A DNA stretch of 64,000 bases, taken from Planctomycetota bacterium. Lineage in GTDB: Bacteria > Planctomycetota > UBA1135 > JADKAF01. The notes below the pieces were generated by a model. The model ran no database searches. It saw only the letters and a list, made by a program, of their open reading frames with translations, and had not been told where the DNA came from. The position numbers were made by a program, and so were the translations under genes. This document shows, one piece after another, positions 25,484 through 34,488 of the stretch (the stretch's first letter is position 1; each line of letters begins with the position of its first letter). The DNA is taken from contig JADKAF010000001.1 of the NCBI GenBank assembly GCA_016719295.1, forward strand, positions 1,488,001 through 1,552,000, given 5' to 3'.

Positions 25484-27304
25484 TCAGGCCGCGACCAGCA
25501 GATCGATCGCGGCCCGCAGCAGCAGCACGGCGAACATCCACGCCGCCACGATCGCCCCGAGCGGCTGCGACTCGGAAGGCCGCTCCGGCTCCTCCCCGGC
25601 CCACCCCGGGGCCCACCCCGGCGCGATGCGGCTCGCCTGCGCATCGAGCAGCTCGATCGGGATCGCGGCGCCGCGGAGCTCGTGCTCGCCTTCGCGCGGG
25701 AGCTGCGCGGGCAGCTCCAGCGCCGGCGCAGGCCAGGTCTCGCGCAGCACGCCGCCCGCCACGGGATCGGTCGCCGAGCGCATCCACGGTCCCGCCTTGG
25801 CGCCCGCTTCGAAGAGCGGCGGCCGAGGTTGCTCGGGCTGGGCGAGCTCGAGCACCAGGCGATGCACGAGCACCGCGAAGCTCGGCTCCGCGGGGGCGTT
25901 GCTCTCGCGCAGATCGAAGGTGGTCCCGAGCACGCGCGTCGCTCCGAGGCGCAGCGCATAGAGCAGCGGGCGGTCGGGACCGGCGATCCAGGTCTCGGCC
26001 TCGGCTTCGGGAGCGACGCGCAGCGTCGCGCGGCGCACGCGCAGTCGATCGAGAGGCAGACCGCGCAGGGCGGCTCGCTCGCTCTCGACGCGCACGACGC
26101 TCGCCGCGGGGCGATCGGCGACGGAGGAGCTCGCATCGTCGAGGACGCGCGCGCCGAGCTGCGCGCCGAAGAGCAGCGCGCCCACCGCGGGTAGCTCTGC
26201 CTCGCGCACGACGCCGCCGTCCTGCACGAGGATCTCGTCCGCGCGCGGCGCTTCGTCGGCAGCGAGCCAGCGCAGCGGGACCTCGAAGGTCTGCGCCGCG
26301 AGCTCGAACGCCACCGCGAGCGCAGGATGCACGGCGCGATCGGCTCGCGGGCGCAGCGCGATCGCGCGCGGCGTGAGGCCATCGAGGTGGAAGCGCAGCG
26401 CATCGTCGTAGGCGAGCGCGTCGGGCGGAACGCAGCGCAGGGTCCAGATGCCGCCTCCCCAGTGCGGCAGCTCCGCGCGACCACTGCCCGTGCTCGCGTC
26501 GTGCGCGACGCTCGTCGCGCGCCCGCGCGGATCGAGGAGCTCGAGCTGCGCGGGTGCGCTCGCGCCGCCGCTCGCTTCCAAGGTCCAGCGGATCGTCGGC
26601 GCGGCGGGCCATTCGGCCTCGAGCTCGAAGGACGTGAAGCCGCGATTGGCCGTCGCCTCCCCCACGCCGCAGAAGCGCGCGCGCGCGGGTCGAGGGAGCG
26701 CGCCGCGCTCTCCGGCGCCATCGCCGAACACGACGGGATGGCACGCCGCGCGAGCGGCGATCTCGAAGGCGCCCGCGAGATCGGCCAGCGGCGCTTCGAC
26801 CTCCAGCGTGCGCAGCGCCGCGAGCACGGCGGAGCGCGGAGAGCCCGGAGCGCAGAGGAGCCGAGGCGGATCCGCGGCGAGGAGCAGCTCCACTCGATCG
26901 CGCGCAGGCAAGCTCTCGGCGAAGCGTGCCGCGGCCTCGGCGGCGAGCTCGAGTCGCGTTCGGCCGTCGGCCTCGCGCGCGCTCATCGAAGGGCTCGCAT
27001 CGAGGATGAGCATCCACGGCACGGGCCCCTGCATGCGCTCGTGCGGACCCGCGGCGAGCACGCCCGCGAGCAAGAGCGCCGCGGCCGCGAGCAGCGCGCG
27101 CAGCGTGCGCAGGAGCGGCAGCGAGCGATTCGCGAGCGAGCCGACCAACGCCTGCTCCCAGAGCCCGGCGCTCGCGACGCCGATCGCGCGCGGACGCCGC
27201 GCGAGCGCGAGCACGATCAGCGCGCCGAGCAACGCGAGCGCCGCCCAGGCGAACGCAGGGCGCTCGAGCACGAGTTCACCCGCGGCCCAGCCGAGGACGC
27301 TCAC
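25484..27304 (-). CDS. BatA-like VWA-domain membrane protein
   Basis: The 606-residue protein has two N-terminal helices (AFAWAALALLGALIVLALA and LRALLAAAALLLAGVLAA) and a von Willebrand A domain with an intact-looking MIDAS start (LILDASPSMSARE). A long beta-rich region and a final helix (LGAIVAAWMFAVLLLRAAID) follow. This is the layout of BatA/BatB-like proteins of the Bat (aerotolerance-like) operons found widely in Planctomycetes and Bacteroidetes. The GTG start overlaps the DUF58 stop as GTGA. In related clusters a MoxR ATPase works with DUF58 and VWA proteins as a chaperone-like system; no moxR lies here. Confidence 0.82.
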   Translation of the reverse strand: MSVLGWAAGELVLERPAFAWAALALLGALIVLALARRPRAIGVASAGLWEQALVGSLANRSLPLLRTLRALLAAAALLLAGVLAAGPHERMQGPVPWMLILDASPSMSAREADGRTRLELAAEAAARFAESLPARDRVELLLAADPPRLLCAPGSPRSAVLAALRTLEVEAPLADLAGAFEIAARAACHPVVFGDGAGERGALPRPARARFCGVGEATANRGFTSFELEAEWPAAPTIRWTLEASGGASAPAQLELLDPRGRATSVAHDASTGSGRAELPHWGGGIWTLRCVPPDALAYDDALRFHLDGLTPRAIALRPRADRAVHPALAVAFELAAQTFEVPLRWLAADEAPRADEILVQDGGVVREAELPAVGALLFGAQLGARVLDDASSSVADRPAASVVRVESERAALRGLPLDRLRVRRATLRVAPEAEAETWIAGPDRPLLYALRLGATRVLGTTFDLRESNAPAEPSFAVLVHRLVLELAQPEQPRPPLFEAGAKAGPWMRSATDPVAGGVLRETWPAPALELPAQLPREGEHELRGAAIPIELLDAQASRIAPGWAPGWAGEEPERPSESQPLGAIVAAWMFAVLLLRAAIDLLVAA

Positions 27305-28224
27305 GCGGAGCCTCCTCGATGCACGGCGCCGCGCAGGATGCGCGCGGCCGCCAGCTCGAACGGCTCGCCCTCGTCGACCTCGAACGCGGCCGCGCCGCGC
27401 TCGCGTGCGATCCGCGAAAGGCGCTCGCGATGGGCGCGCACGAGCTCCGCGTAGCGCGCCGCGACTCCGCGCGTGACCAGCACCCAGCGCGCGCCGCCGC
27501 GCTCGGCGTCGGCGATGCGGCGCAAGCCGCGGCGCAGCGGAGCGAAGTCGCGCTTCGCGGTCGGATGCACGAGCCGGCAGGCGCCGCGCGAGGCGCCTTC
27601 GAGGAAGCGCTCGAGCTCGTCCAAGGGATGGAAGTCGCTGATCGCGATCCACGACTTCGGTCGACGCGACAGGCGCTCGCTCGCCCTGGCGATATCGGCG
27701 AGCGAGCCGCGCCCGCCGCTCGGGGCGCTCGCGCAAGCCCGCGCGAAGAGCTCGAGAGCCGCGGCATCCTCGAAGGCCTGCGTCTCGACGCCTTGCGGGC
27801 CGAGGGCGAAGAGGACGACGCCGTGCCCCTGCGCGAGCGCCACGCTGCCCAGCGCGAGCGCGAGCAGTCGATGCAGATGCGTGCGCTCCTCACCGCTCGT
27901 CGCGACCGAGCTCGAGAGGTCGAGCACGAGGCCGAAGCGCGCGCGCTCGTCGGGCTCGGTGCGCTTCACCACCAGCTCGCGGCGGCGCGCGTAGACGTGC
28001 CAATCGACGCTGCGCGCTTCGTCGCCCGCGACGTACGCGCGGTGCTCGCGGAAGAGCCCGCCCTCCTGCAGCGGTCGCCGGCGCGAAGGACGCGGATCGT
28101 GCGCGGCGAGCGGCAAGCGCCGCGCGGCGCGCACGAGCCATTGCACGCGGCGTCGCGCTTCGCTGCTCGGCAGAGCGAGGAGCGCGTTCGGCGTGCGCGA
28201 GGTCGCGGGCTCGAGCTCGCTCAC
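27301..28224 (-). CDS. DUF58 domain protein of Bat-like cluster
   Basis: The 307-residue protein matches DUF58: the conserved core GGLFREHRAYVAGDEARSVD, WHVYARRRELVVKR and the VWA-like VLDLSSSVATSGEERT. A C-terminal part contains ISDFHPLDELERFLEG. DUF58 proteins are typically encoded between MoxR and VWA genes and bind the latter. The GTG start overlaps the stop of the upstream gene (GTGA) and its own stop overlaps the BatA-like start, so three genes are tightly coupled. It is likely cytoplasmic because no membrane segment was seen. Confidence 0.88.
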   Translation of the reverse strand: MSELEPATSRTPNALLALPSSEARRRVQWLVRAARRLPLAAHDPRPSRRRPLQEGGLFREHRAYVAGDEARSVDWHVYARRRELVVKRTEPDERARFGLVLDLSSSVATSGEERTHLHRLLALALGSVALAQGHGVVLFALGPQGVETQAFEDAAALELFARACASAPSGGRGSLADIARASERLSRRPKSWIAISDFHPLDELERFLEGASRGACRLVHPTAKRDFAPLRRGLRRIADAERGGARWVLVTRGVAARYAELVRAHRERLSRIARERGAAAFEVDEGEPFELAAARILRGAVHRGGSA

Positions 28225-29255
28225 GGCAGCTTCCGCAGCGCGGCGTAGTAGCGCTCCACCCAGAGGCGCTCGCGCTCGCCGAGCGTCGCGGGCAAGGCCG
28301 CGCGCTCGACGGCGCGCTTCAGCTCCTCGAGATCCGCGCCGGCGAGCTGCGGACGCTTCGCGCTCGCGCCGGACTCGCTCCGCCCGCCGGCACCCGCCGA
28401 CGACGGCTCCGCGCCGCCCTCCGCGGGAGCGAGCGGGACCACCCAGAGCTCGCGCGACGAAGCGCCCCCCGCCTGCTCCTGCAGGCGCACGAAGAAGTCC
28501 TCGAGCCGCCGCTCGGGCTCCGGGGGGGGCGGCTCGGGCGTCCCGCCGCGAGGCGTCTCCGGCTCGTCGCGTGGATCCGGATCCTCGGAGCTCGCCGGCT
28601 CCTCGGGCGGCTTCGCCCCCGCACCGCCCTCGGCGCTCTGCGGCTCTCCCGCGCTCGCGGGCCCGGCGCCGCTCGCCGCCGAGCGCGATCCGCTGAGCTC
28701 GCCCTCCATGCCTCGCGGCGCCGGACCGCCCGGGCCGAGCAAGGTGCGCGCGAGCCACAGCCAGAGCCAAACCAGGAGCGCCACGAGCGCCCAGCGGAGG
28801 AGCCGCGTGCGGCGCCGCGCGCTACGAGCCTGCTGCGCGCTCGCGGGCAGAGGCGCGGCGAGGCGCCGAGCGAAGCCGCGTCGCAGCAACCCGCCGATCG
28901 GCGCGATCCCAGCCGCGGGCAGCTCCGCGGCCGCGACCAGCGCGCCGCGCGCTTCGAGCTCCTCGTCGAGGCGCGCGATCCGCCGCGCGCGCGGAGGCCA
29001 CCGGCGGCCGAGCAGAACGGCGGCGAGCGCCGGCGCGAGCGAGAGCGCGAGCGCGCCCCCGAGCTCGAGGCGCAGCGGCCAGAGCGCACCCCAGCCGTCG
29101 CGGAGCAGCAGCCAGCCGATGCCGCTGAACGCCAGCAGCGCGCCGAGCAGCAGCGCTTCGCGGCGCAAGCTGCGCTGCTCGGAGGCGAGGCGAGCCTCCA
29201 GCGCGGGCTCGAAGCCGCCACCCGTCACGCCGTTCGCGCTCGCCGTTCCCGCCAT
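28221..29255 (-). CDS. Membrane protein of unknown function, first gene of Bat-like cluster
   Basis: The protein (344 residues from this ATG) has two N-terminal helices (LLLGALLAFSGIGWLLL and LALSLAPALAAVLLG) and a third near residues 155-172 (ALVALLVWLWLWLARTLL). A long acidic, proline-rich disordered stretch follows (about 180-255), then a C-terminal helical region (ERLWVERYYAALRKLP). The ATG has a GAGG about 12 bases upstream; a GTG at 29270 is the alternative. It resembles the unnamed membrane proteins that often open Bat operons, but I cannot assign a family. Coupled by GTGA to DUF58. Confidence 0.7.
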   Translation of the reverse strand: MAGTASANGVTGGGFEPALEARLASEQRSLRREALLLGALLAFSGIGWLLLRDGWGALWPLRLELGGALALSLAPALAAVLLGRRWPPRARRIARLDEELEARGALVAAAELPAAGIAPIGGLLRRGFARRLAAPLPASAQQARSARRRTRLLRWALVALLVWLWLWLARTLLGPGGPAPRGMEGELSGSRSAASGAGPASAGEPQSAEGGAGAKPPEEPASSEDPDPRDEPETPRGGTPEPPPPEPERRLEDFFVRLQEQAGGASSRELWVVPLAPAEGGAEPSSAGAGGRSESGASAKRPQLAGADLEELKRAVERAALPATLGERERLWVERYYAALRKLP

Positions 29256-29307
29256 GCTCGCTCGCCGCACCTCGCGGCCCCACCGCGGACCGCGGCGGCA
29301 TCCTAGC

Positions 29308-29464
29308 AGCCTGTCGAAGAGGGCTTCGAGGCTGGAAACGAGGCATCGGGCGTCCCGCCGAAGCGCGGGAAGCGGCGCGGAAGCGGGTGCTTCCGCCAGG
29401 TTCCGGCAACGAAGACGAGGCGACCGAGGCGCGTTGGCGAGCCCGCGTGACGTCTTCCACAGGC
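29308..29464. repeat. MITE-like intergenic element, copy 2
   Basis: This element is homologous along its length to 1122-1280 in the same orientation; the two share, for example, AGGTTCCGGCAACGAAG and CGAGGCGACCGAGGCGCG. It begins AGCCTGTCGAAGAGGG and ends near GTCTTCCACAGGC, a degraded terminal inverted repeat. It is about 157 bp and has no internal gene. Confidence 0.7.
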
Positions 29465-29528
29465 GGCCAAGGCAGCCGCGCGAGCGATCCGGGCCCGCGC
29501 CGTCTCCGACGCGGCGGCCCGGAGATGG

Positions 29529-29567
29529 AAAAGGGGGGGCCCCGGCCGACGCGGCCGAGGCCCCCCC
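29529..29567 (-). terminator. Intrinsic terminator A (minus strand)
   Basis: On the minus strand a G/C-only stem with one mismatch closes a GCGTC loop and is followed by TTTT, a standard Rho-independent terminator. Its upstream side carries the 21-bp repeat shared with terminator B. No gene that it would terminate is identified. Confidence 0.65.
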
Positions 29568-29714
29568 CCGCGCATAGAAGGAGGAGATGCTCCCTTATCG
29601 CGCGCGGAGGCCGCCGACCTCGAGCGGGCGGAACGCTTTGCGCACCGTTCTCCCGATTGCGGCTTCCTTGCCTGCCTCGTTTGCGCCTTCGTATGACGAT
29701 CGCGCCGGAAAAGG

Positions 29715-29750
29715 AAAAGGGGGCCCCGCCGGACACCCGGCGGAGCCCCC
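29715..29750 (-). terminator. Intrinsic terminator B (minus strand)
   Basis: Arms 29719-29732 and 29737-29750 pair over 14 bp with one mismatch around the loop GTGT (minus-strand reading), followed by TTTTCCTTTT. The same 21-bp repeat as in terminator A abuts it at 29752-29772. The two are 150-190 bp apart, suggesting two short leftward transcripts or a duplicated 3' end. Confidence 0.7.
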
Positions 29751-30048
29751 CGCGCATAGAAGGAGGAGATGCCGTATTTGTCGGCGCAGCCCGGCGGATC
29801 GAGCAGGGAATAGCTTTCCGGCTCGAGGAGCTAGAAGCGCTCGCGCGGGCGCCGAGCCTCCCGCGCCGAACGCGGACGACGGAGCCACTCGCGCGGCGCG
29901 ACCAGCAGCGTGGACCGAGAGGCGCAGAGGGGCGACCGCGCCGCGAAGCCACCGCCACCTTCGATCCTCGGAGTGCGGGGCGCGCCCCATGGTGCCCATC
30001 GCGCTCTCTCGCGTACTCTCTCCCCCTTCCCTCGCCCCCACACGCCCC

Positions 30049-30639
30049 GTGAATCGCCCGGCCGTCTTCCTCGATCGCGACGGGACCGTGAACGAAGACC
30101 TCGACTTCGTCACGCGCCCCGAAGACCTCCATCTGCTGCCCGGCGCGGCGAGCGCGCTGAAGGCGCTGCAGGATGCCGGCTACTTGCTGATCGTCGTGAC
30201 GAATCAGTCCGGCGTCGCGCGCGGCAAGCTCAGCGAGGAGCAGCTCTGCGGCATCCACGAGCATCTCGACGAGCTGCTGGAAGCGCAGGGCGTGCAGCTC
30301 ACCGACTACTACTACTGCCCGCATCATCCGACCGAGGGCAACGACGAGATCTACACCTTCTCGTGCCGCTGTCGAAAGCCGCTGCCCGGCCTCTTCCTCG
30401 ACGCGGCGCAGGACTACCGCGTCGATCTCGGGCGCAGCTTCGCGGTGGGCGACGCGGTGCGCGACCTGCAGGCCGCCGAGGCCGCGGGCCTGCGCGCCCT
30501 CTGGGTGCGCAGCGGCCGCGCGCGCGAAGAGGAGCTCGCGAGCGCCTCCCCGGCGGTCCACCCCATCGCGCGCTGCGCGGATCTCGCGGAGGCCGCGCGC
30601 TGGATCCTCGAGAACGCGCCCGCGCCGGGTCGCCGCTGA
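30049..30639 (+). CDS. gmhB: D-glycero-D-manno-heptose 1,7-bisphosphate 7-phosphatase (HAD superfamily)
   Basis: The 196-residue cytoplasmic HAD phosphatase has motif I FLDRDGTVNED, motif II VVTNQSGVARG and the GmhB zinc-loop cysteine/histidine set YYCPHHP...CRCRKP. The motif IV region FAVGDAVRDLQAA is also present. It removes the 7-phosphate of heptose bisphosphate during ADP-heptose synthesis for lipopolysaccharide or related glycans; HisB-type histidinol phosphatase is the close alternative. The GTG start places motif I near the N-terminus as usual; an upstream ATG at about 29990 would add a poorly conserved tail. It is 17 bp before the ygfZ-like gene. Confidence 0.88.
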   Translation: MNRPAVFLDRDGTVNEDLDFVTRPEDLHLLPGAASALKALQDAGYLLIVVTNQSGVARGKLSEEQLCGIHEHLDELLEAQGVQLTDYYYCPHHPTEGNDEIYTFSCRCRKPLPGLFLDAAQDYRVDLGRSFAVGDAVRDLQAAEAAGLRALWVRSGRAREEELASASPAVHPIARCADLAEAARWILENAPAPGRR

Positions 30640-30656
30640 GGGGCGGAGCCAAGCCG

Positions 30657-31619
30657 ATGAGCGAGCAGGGGAACGCGACGCGCAGCGCAGCGCTGGGGCG
30701 CTGGCGCGCTCTGGAGCTCCGCGGCGAGGACGCGCGGCTCTGGCTCCATCGCGTGCTCTCGAACGACGTGCGGAAGCTCCATCCCGGCGACGGCGCGTGG
30801 AACCTCGTGCTCGACGATCGCGGGCGCATCCAGGCGCTCGGGCTGCTGCTCTGCGAAGACGAGCAGCGCTTCGCCCTCTGGTCGGACGAAGGGCAACGCG
30901 ATGCGTGGAGAGCGAAGCTCGAGTTCTTCCTCTTCGCGGAGCGCGTCGAGCTCCGCGACGACGACGCTCGCGCCGCGCTCGAGCTCGCGGGCGAAGGTGT
31001 CGACGCGGCGCTGCAGCGGCTCCTCGGCGCGGAGCTCCCCGCGCGGACGGGCGCGCAGGTCGAGGGCCGCATCGGCGGCGTGCCGGTGCGGGTCGTGCGC
31101 GATGGACGCGGCCGCACGCCGCGCTTCCTCGTGCTTGCGACGCGAGACGAGCTCGCGCCGCTGGCGACCGCGCTCGAGTCCGCCGGTCTCGGAGCGCGCT
31201 CGGACGCTCGGCTCGCTCTGCTGCGCCTCCGCGACGGCATCCCGAGCTACGGCGCGGATCTCGCCGACGGCGTGCGCCCCGCCGAAGCCGGGCTCAGCTA
31301 CGCGTTCGACCTCGACAAGGGCTGCTATCCCGGTCAGGAGACCGTCGCGCGGATGGACACCTACGGCGGACCGCCGCGGCGCCTCTTCGGTCTCGAGCTC
31401 GCGCTGGAAGCACCCGTGCCCGCTCCCGGCACGCCGCTCCTCCGCGCGGGCGAGAACGTAGGACGCAGCGGCTCGTGCGTGCGCGACGAAGAAGCCGGGT
31501 GCCAGCGCGCGCTCGTGCTCGTCGCCAAGAAGGCCTGGCGCGAAGGATCCGAGCTCGAGCTCGGGAACGGCGCGCGCGGGACGCTCCGCGAGCTGCCCTT
31601 CGCCGCTCCGCAGCGCTGA
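30657..31619 (+). CDS. ygfZ: YgfZ/GcvT-like folate-binding protein
   Basis: The 320-residue protein carries the diagnostic YgfZ motif KGCYPGQETVARMDTYGG with its conserved cysteine, and the N-terminal GcvT-like fold (ALELRGEDARLWLHRVLSND). YgfZ-type proteins bind tetrahydrofolate and assist maturation or repair of iron-sulfur enzymes, for example MiaB-like radical-SAM enzymes. That fits a genome with several Fe-S enzymes, including GlcF and MqnC/MqnE here. A GGAG lies about ten bases before the ATG. The gene follows gmhB by 17 bp; no functional link between the two is known. Confidence 0.88.
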   Translation: MSEQGNATRSAALGRWRALELRGEDARLWLHRVLSNDVRKLHPGDGAWNLVLDDRGRIQALGLLLCEDEQRFALWSDEGQRDAWRAKLEFFLFAERVELRDDDARAALELAGEGVDAALQRLLGAELPARTGAQVEGRIGGVPVRVVRDGRGRTPRFLVLATRDELAPLATALESAGLGARSDARLALLRLRDGIPSYGADLADGVRPAEAGLSYAFDLDKGCYPGQETVARMDTYGGPPRRLFGLELALEAPVPAPGTPLLRAGENVGRSGSCVRDEEAGCQRALVLVAKKAWREGSELELGNGARGTLRELPFAAPQR

Positions 31620-31640
31620 AGCACGGAGCGCTGCGCGCGC

Positions 31641-34445
31641 TCAGCGCACGACGACGCTCGTGCGATAGCGCGACACTGCGAGCGGAACTCCCTCGCTCTC
31701 CTCCAGGATCGCGCGATGCGCGGCCCAGTCGTTGAAGTCGAGGTTCTCGGCGCGCCAGCTGAGGATCTCCACTTCGTAGATCCCCGGCGAGAAGAACTGC
31801 GGGACGGGCCGGCCACCGACGTTCACCTGCGGGAGCGTCGGGAAGACGATCTCCTGCACGCCGGGCGCGATGTCGACGACCCACTCGAAGCGCGCGAGGA
31901 AGCGCTCGCCGTCGACCTTCACGATGGTCTCGCGGCGCAGGATGACGCGCGTGGCGTTGGAGCGCGGATCCGCGGTGAAGCTCAGACCGACCTCCGGATC
32001 GAGCTCGCCCCCCGGCGCGGGAGCGACGAGGCGCGGCACGATGACGAGATCGAAGCCCAGCGTGCCGACGCCCGCGGGCACGACCGCTTGCTGCTCGATC
32101 GAGCCGCCCGCGTCGACGCCGTCGAAGCGCACGTGCACGAAGGCCTCGCCCGCGAAGGGCGGCGGCGCGAGCGGCGGCGCGAGATCGAGGCGCCGCGCGA
32201 GCGGATCCCACACCGCGTCGTCGACCGAGCCGACCAGCACGGCGTCGTCGTCGCCGAGCTCCCAGCCGAACTGCACGCGCGGCCCGATCGACAGGACCAC
32301 GGGATCGCAGTCGTTCAGCACGAGCGTGCGCGCCGCGGGCACCCCCGGCTGCATCGCGATCGCGCGCGAGACCGCGGCGCCGCCCTCGACCTCGAGGGTT
32401 CCGATGAGTCCGACCTTGGTGATCGGCCCGCGTCCCGCGGCGTCGCCGTCGCGCTCGACCGCGAACGCATACGCCGGCTCGAGCGGCAGCGAGAGCACGA
32501 GCTCGGGATCCGCGAAGCTCGCTCGGTCCAGGAGCGCGGGACGATCGTTGGCGGCGATGGGCTCGTCGACCTCGAGCTGGAAGAGCTCGGCGGCGATCTC
32601 GCCGCGGGTCGCGCGGCGCTGCGCGCGCCCGCGCGCGCTGTAGGCCAGGTTCGAGGGCGGCGTCGCGAGCGGATCGGTGAGGCCGAGCACATCGGCCCTC
32701 ACGACTCCGTAGGGCGCTCCGCGCGGCCGCTCTCCGGGATCGATGGCCGTGGCGATCTGCATCTGCGCGCGACGCGAATCGACGCCGTAGTAGGTGTGGT
32801 ACGAGATCACGAGCAAGCGATCGTGCACGCCGTCCTGCGAGCGCGCGTCGGTCTGCAGCCCAGCGGTATAGATGCCGAAGCCGTTGCCCGCGTTGCTGAA
32901 GCTGGCGGTGCCCCCATCGCTCGAGCTGCGGCGACGGCCCTTCTTCTCGCCGTCGAGCCCGATCATGCAGTACGCGCGCTCGATCGGCGCGACGGTGCCG
33001 CGCACGTAGACCTGGAAGAGCGCAGAGCCCTGCAGCCGCGTGCGCTGCAAGCTCTGCTCATCGAGGAAGAGGCGCGACTCGCGATAGCCCGAGCTGCTGC
33101 TCACGCTGAAGAAGCGCGCGTCGGCGAAGGTCTTGTTCTCGTTCACGCGCTCGCGCAGGTGCGCGTCGAAGCCCGTGCGCGAGCCCGTCGGCAGATCGAA
33201 GATCGAGACCTTGCCCTCTTCGTCGCTCCACGCCGAGCGCTTGCCCGAGCGAAGGTTGCCGATGGTGACGCGGCGTCCGACATCTTCCAGGCCGCGGCGT
33301 ACGACGAGGCCGCGGAAGTCGGCGACGCGCGTGCTGTCGAGCTCGAGGTCGCCGAGGTCGATGGTCGCTCCCGGCTGCGCCGTGAACCCGATCCGCGCGC
33401 CCGCGCTGCTCCAGCCCTGAGGCGCCTCGAGGCGCAGCTCGAGCGCGAGGGGTGCGCCGGTTCCATCCACCGCCGGGATCGAGGTCGCAGAGAAGCTCCC
33501 GTTGCTCTTCGCCTTGGCGTCGCGCGCGCCCACGTTGAGCGTAGCCAGTCCCACTTGCGAGCCGTCCGGGTCGAGGACCTGTCCTTCGATGGCGGTCGTC
33601 TGCGCCGGCGCCAGCGCGCGCACCGCGTAGAGCAGCCCCGTCTCGCAGCGCGTCGGCGCGAAGCGCACGGAGCCCGCTTCGAGGCTCGCCGGACCGAGCT
33701 CCTCGAAGAGCCCGTCCACGGAGCGCAAGCCGAGGGCGCGCAGCGGCTCGGCCGCGGCATCGAAGCGCAGCGGATCCGGGAGCAGGAGCACCGCGCCTTC
33801 CAGAGCGACTCCGGGCGGTCCGATCCAGGCCGCGGCGCCGTTCTGCAGGACTTCGGCCCCGGTGGGCGGCGCGAGTGCATCGTCCGGCTCGAGGGTCGCG
33901 AAGCCGAGCTCGACCTGCGCCGGCGCCGCGCCACCGCCGCTCCAGCGCAGCGTGGCTCCGCCGAGGAGGAGCCGCGCGCCCGTGAGCGGATCGACGAGCT
34001 CGGTCCCAGGCGCCAGCGGTGTCGCCAGCGGCAGCTCGGCCGTCGCGCTCTCGAGGCGCGCGGGGAGCACGAAGGAACGATCGATCTCGTCGCGCGAGCC
34101 GGCGAAATCGAGCTCTTGCGCGAGCGCGCCGAAGCCGAAGCGCCCGTCGGGCGCGGTCGCGAGCTCACCATCGACCGAGAGCACCGCCTTGCCGCGCGGG
34201 GGTCCGACGACGCGGAAGCGCCCGCTCGCATCCGTGGCGCCGACCGCGGTGCCGATCTGCACCCGCACGGCGCGCAGGGGCTCGCCGCGGCGATCGAGCA
34301 CCGTGCCGACGAGGATCCGTCGATCCGCGTCCTCGAAGCGCGGCCCGACATCGCTTCCCGAGCCCTCGCAGCTCGCGAGGAAGATCAGAGCGAGGAGCGC
34401 ACCGAACGCGCTCCATCGCGCGCCGCTCCTCCGCTGCCTACCCAT
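31641..34445 (-). CDS. Large lipoprotein with carboxypeptidase regulatory-like domains
   Basis: The 934-residue protein has a basic N-terminus and lipobox in LIFLASCEGS, so it is a lipid-anchored surface or periplasmic protein. A CarboxypepD_reg-like unit (RILVGTVLDRRGEPLRAVRV) follows, a second appears around residue 310 (IEGQVLDPDGSQVGLATLNV), and the remainder is beta-rich without catalytic motifs. The C-terminal section (FDLVIVPRLVAPAPGGELDP) resembles Ig-like modules. The start MGRQRRSG was chosen for its position before the signal; a GTG three codons upstream is possible. Its stop converges on ygfZ with 21 bp between. Function is unknown. Confidence 0.75.
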   Translation of the reverse strand: MGRQRRSGARWSAFGALLALIFLASCEGSGSDVGPRFEDADRRILVGTVLDRRGEPLRAVRVQIGTAVGATDASGRFRVVGPPRGKAVLSVDGELATAPDGRFGFGALAQELDFAGSRDEIDRSFVLPARLESATAELPLATPLAPGTELVDPLTGARLLLGGATLRWSGGGAAPAQVELGFATLEPDDALAPPTGAEVLQNGAAAWIGPPGVALEGAVLLLPDPLRFDAAAEPLRALGLRSVDGLFEELGPASLEAGSVRFAPTRCETGLLYAVRALAPAQTTAIEGQVLDPDGSQVGLATLNVGARDAKAKSNGSFSATSIPAVDGTGAPLALELRLEAPQGWSSAGARIGFTAQPGATIDLGDLELDSTRVADFRGLVVRRGLEDVGRRVTIGNLRSGKRSAWSDEEGKVSIFDLPTGSRTGFDAHLRERVNENKTFADARFFSVSSSSGYRESRLFLDEQSLQRTRLQGSALFQVYVRGTVAPIERAYCMIGLDGEKKGRRRSSSDGGTASFSNAGNGFGIYTAGLQTDARSQDGVHDRLLVISYHTYYGVDSRRAQMQIATAIDPGERPRGAPYGVVRADVLGLTDPLATPPSNLAYSARGRAQRRATRGEIAAELFQLEVDEPIAANDRPALLDRASFADPELVLSLPLEPAYAFAVERDGDAAGRGPITKVGLIGTLEVEGGAAVSRAIAMQPGVPAARTLVLNDCDPVVLSIGPRVQFGWELGDDDAVLVGSVDDAVWDPLARRLDLAPPLAPPPFAGEAFVHVRFDGVDAGGSIEQQAVVPAGVGTLGFDLVIVPRLVAPAPGGELDPEVGLSFTADPRSNATRVILRRETIVKVDGERFLARFEWVVDIAPGVQEIVFPTLPQVNVGGRPVPQFFSPGIYEVEILSWRAENLDFNDWAAHRAILEESEGVPLAVSRYRTSVVVR

Positions 34446-34488
34446 TCCGCCCACGATCGCTCCTGACTGGATCCCGCTCGCGCGCCCT

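Larger units (their letters stand above)
29271..30048. other. Gene-poor region with repeat element and two terminator hairpins
   Basis: These 778 bases lie between the divergent Bat-like cluster and gmhB. They hold the second copy of the MITE-like element (29308-29464) and two minus-strand intrinsic terminators (29529-29567 and 29715-29750). Each terminator is accompanied by the 21-bp direct repeat GCGCATAGAAGGAGGAGATG plus C (29570-29590 and 29752-29772). Open frames here are arginine/alanine/proline-rich, without convincing starts, so I call no gene. One or two small RNAs read leftward are possible but unproven. Confidence 0.6.
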
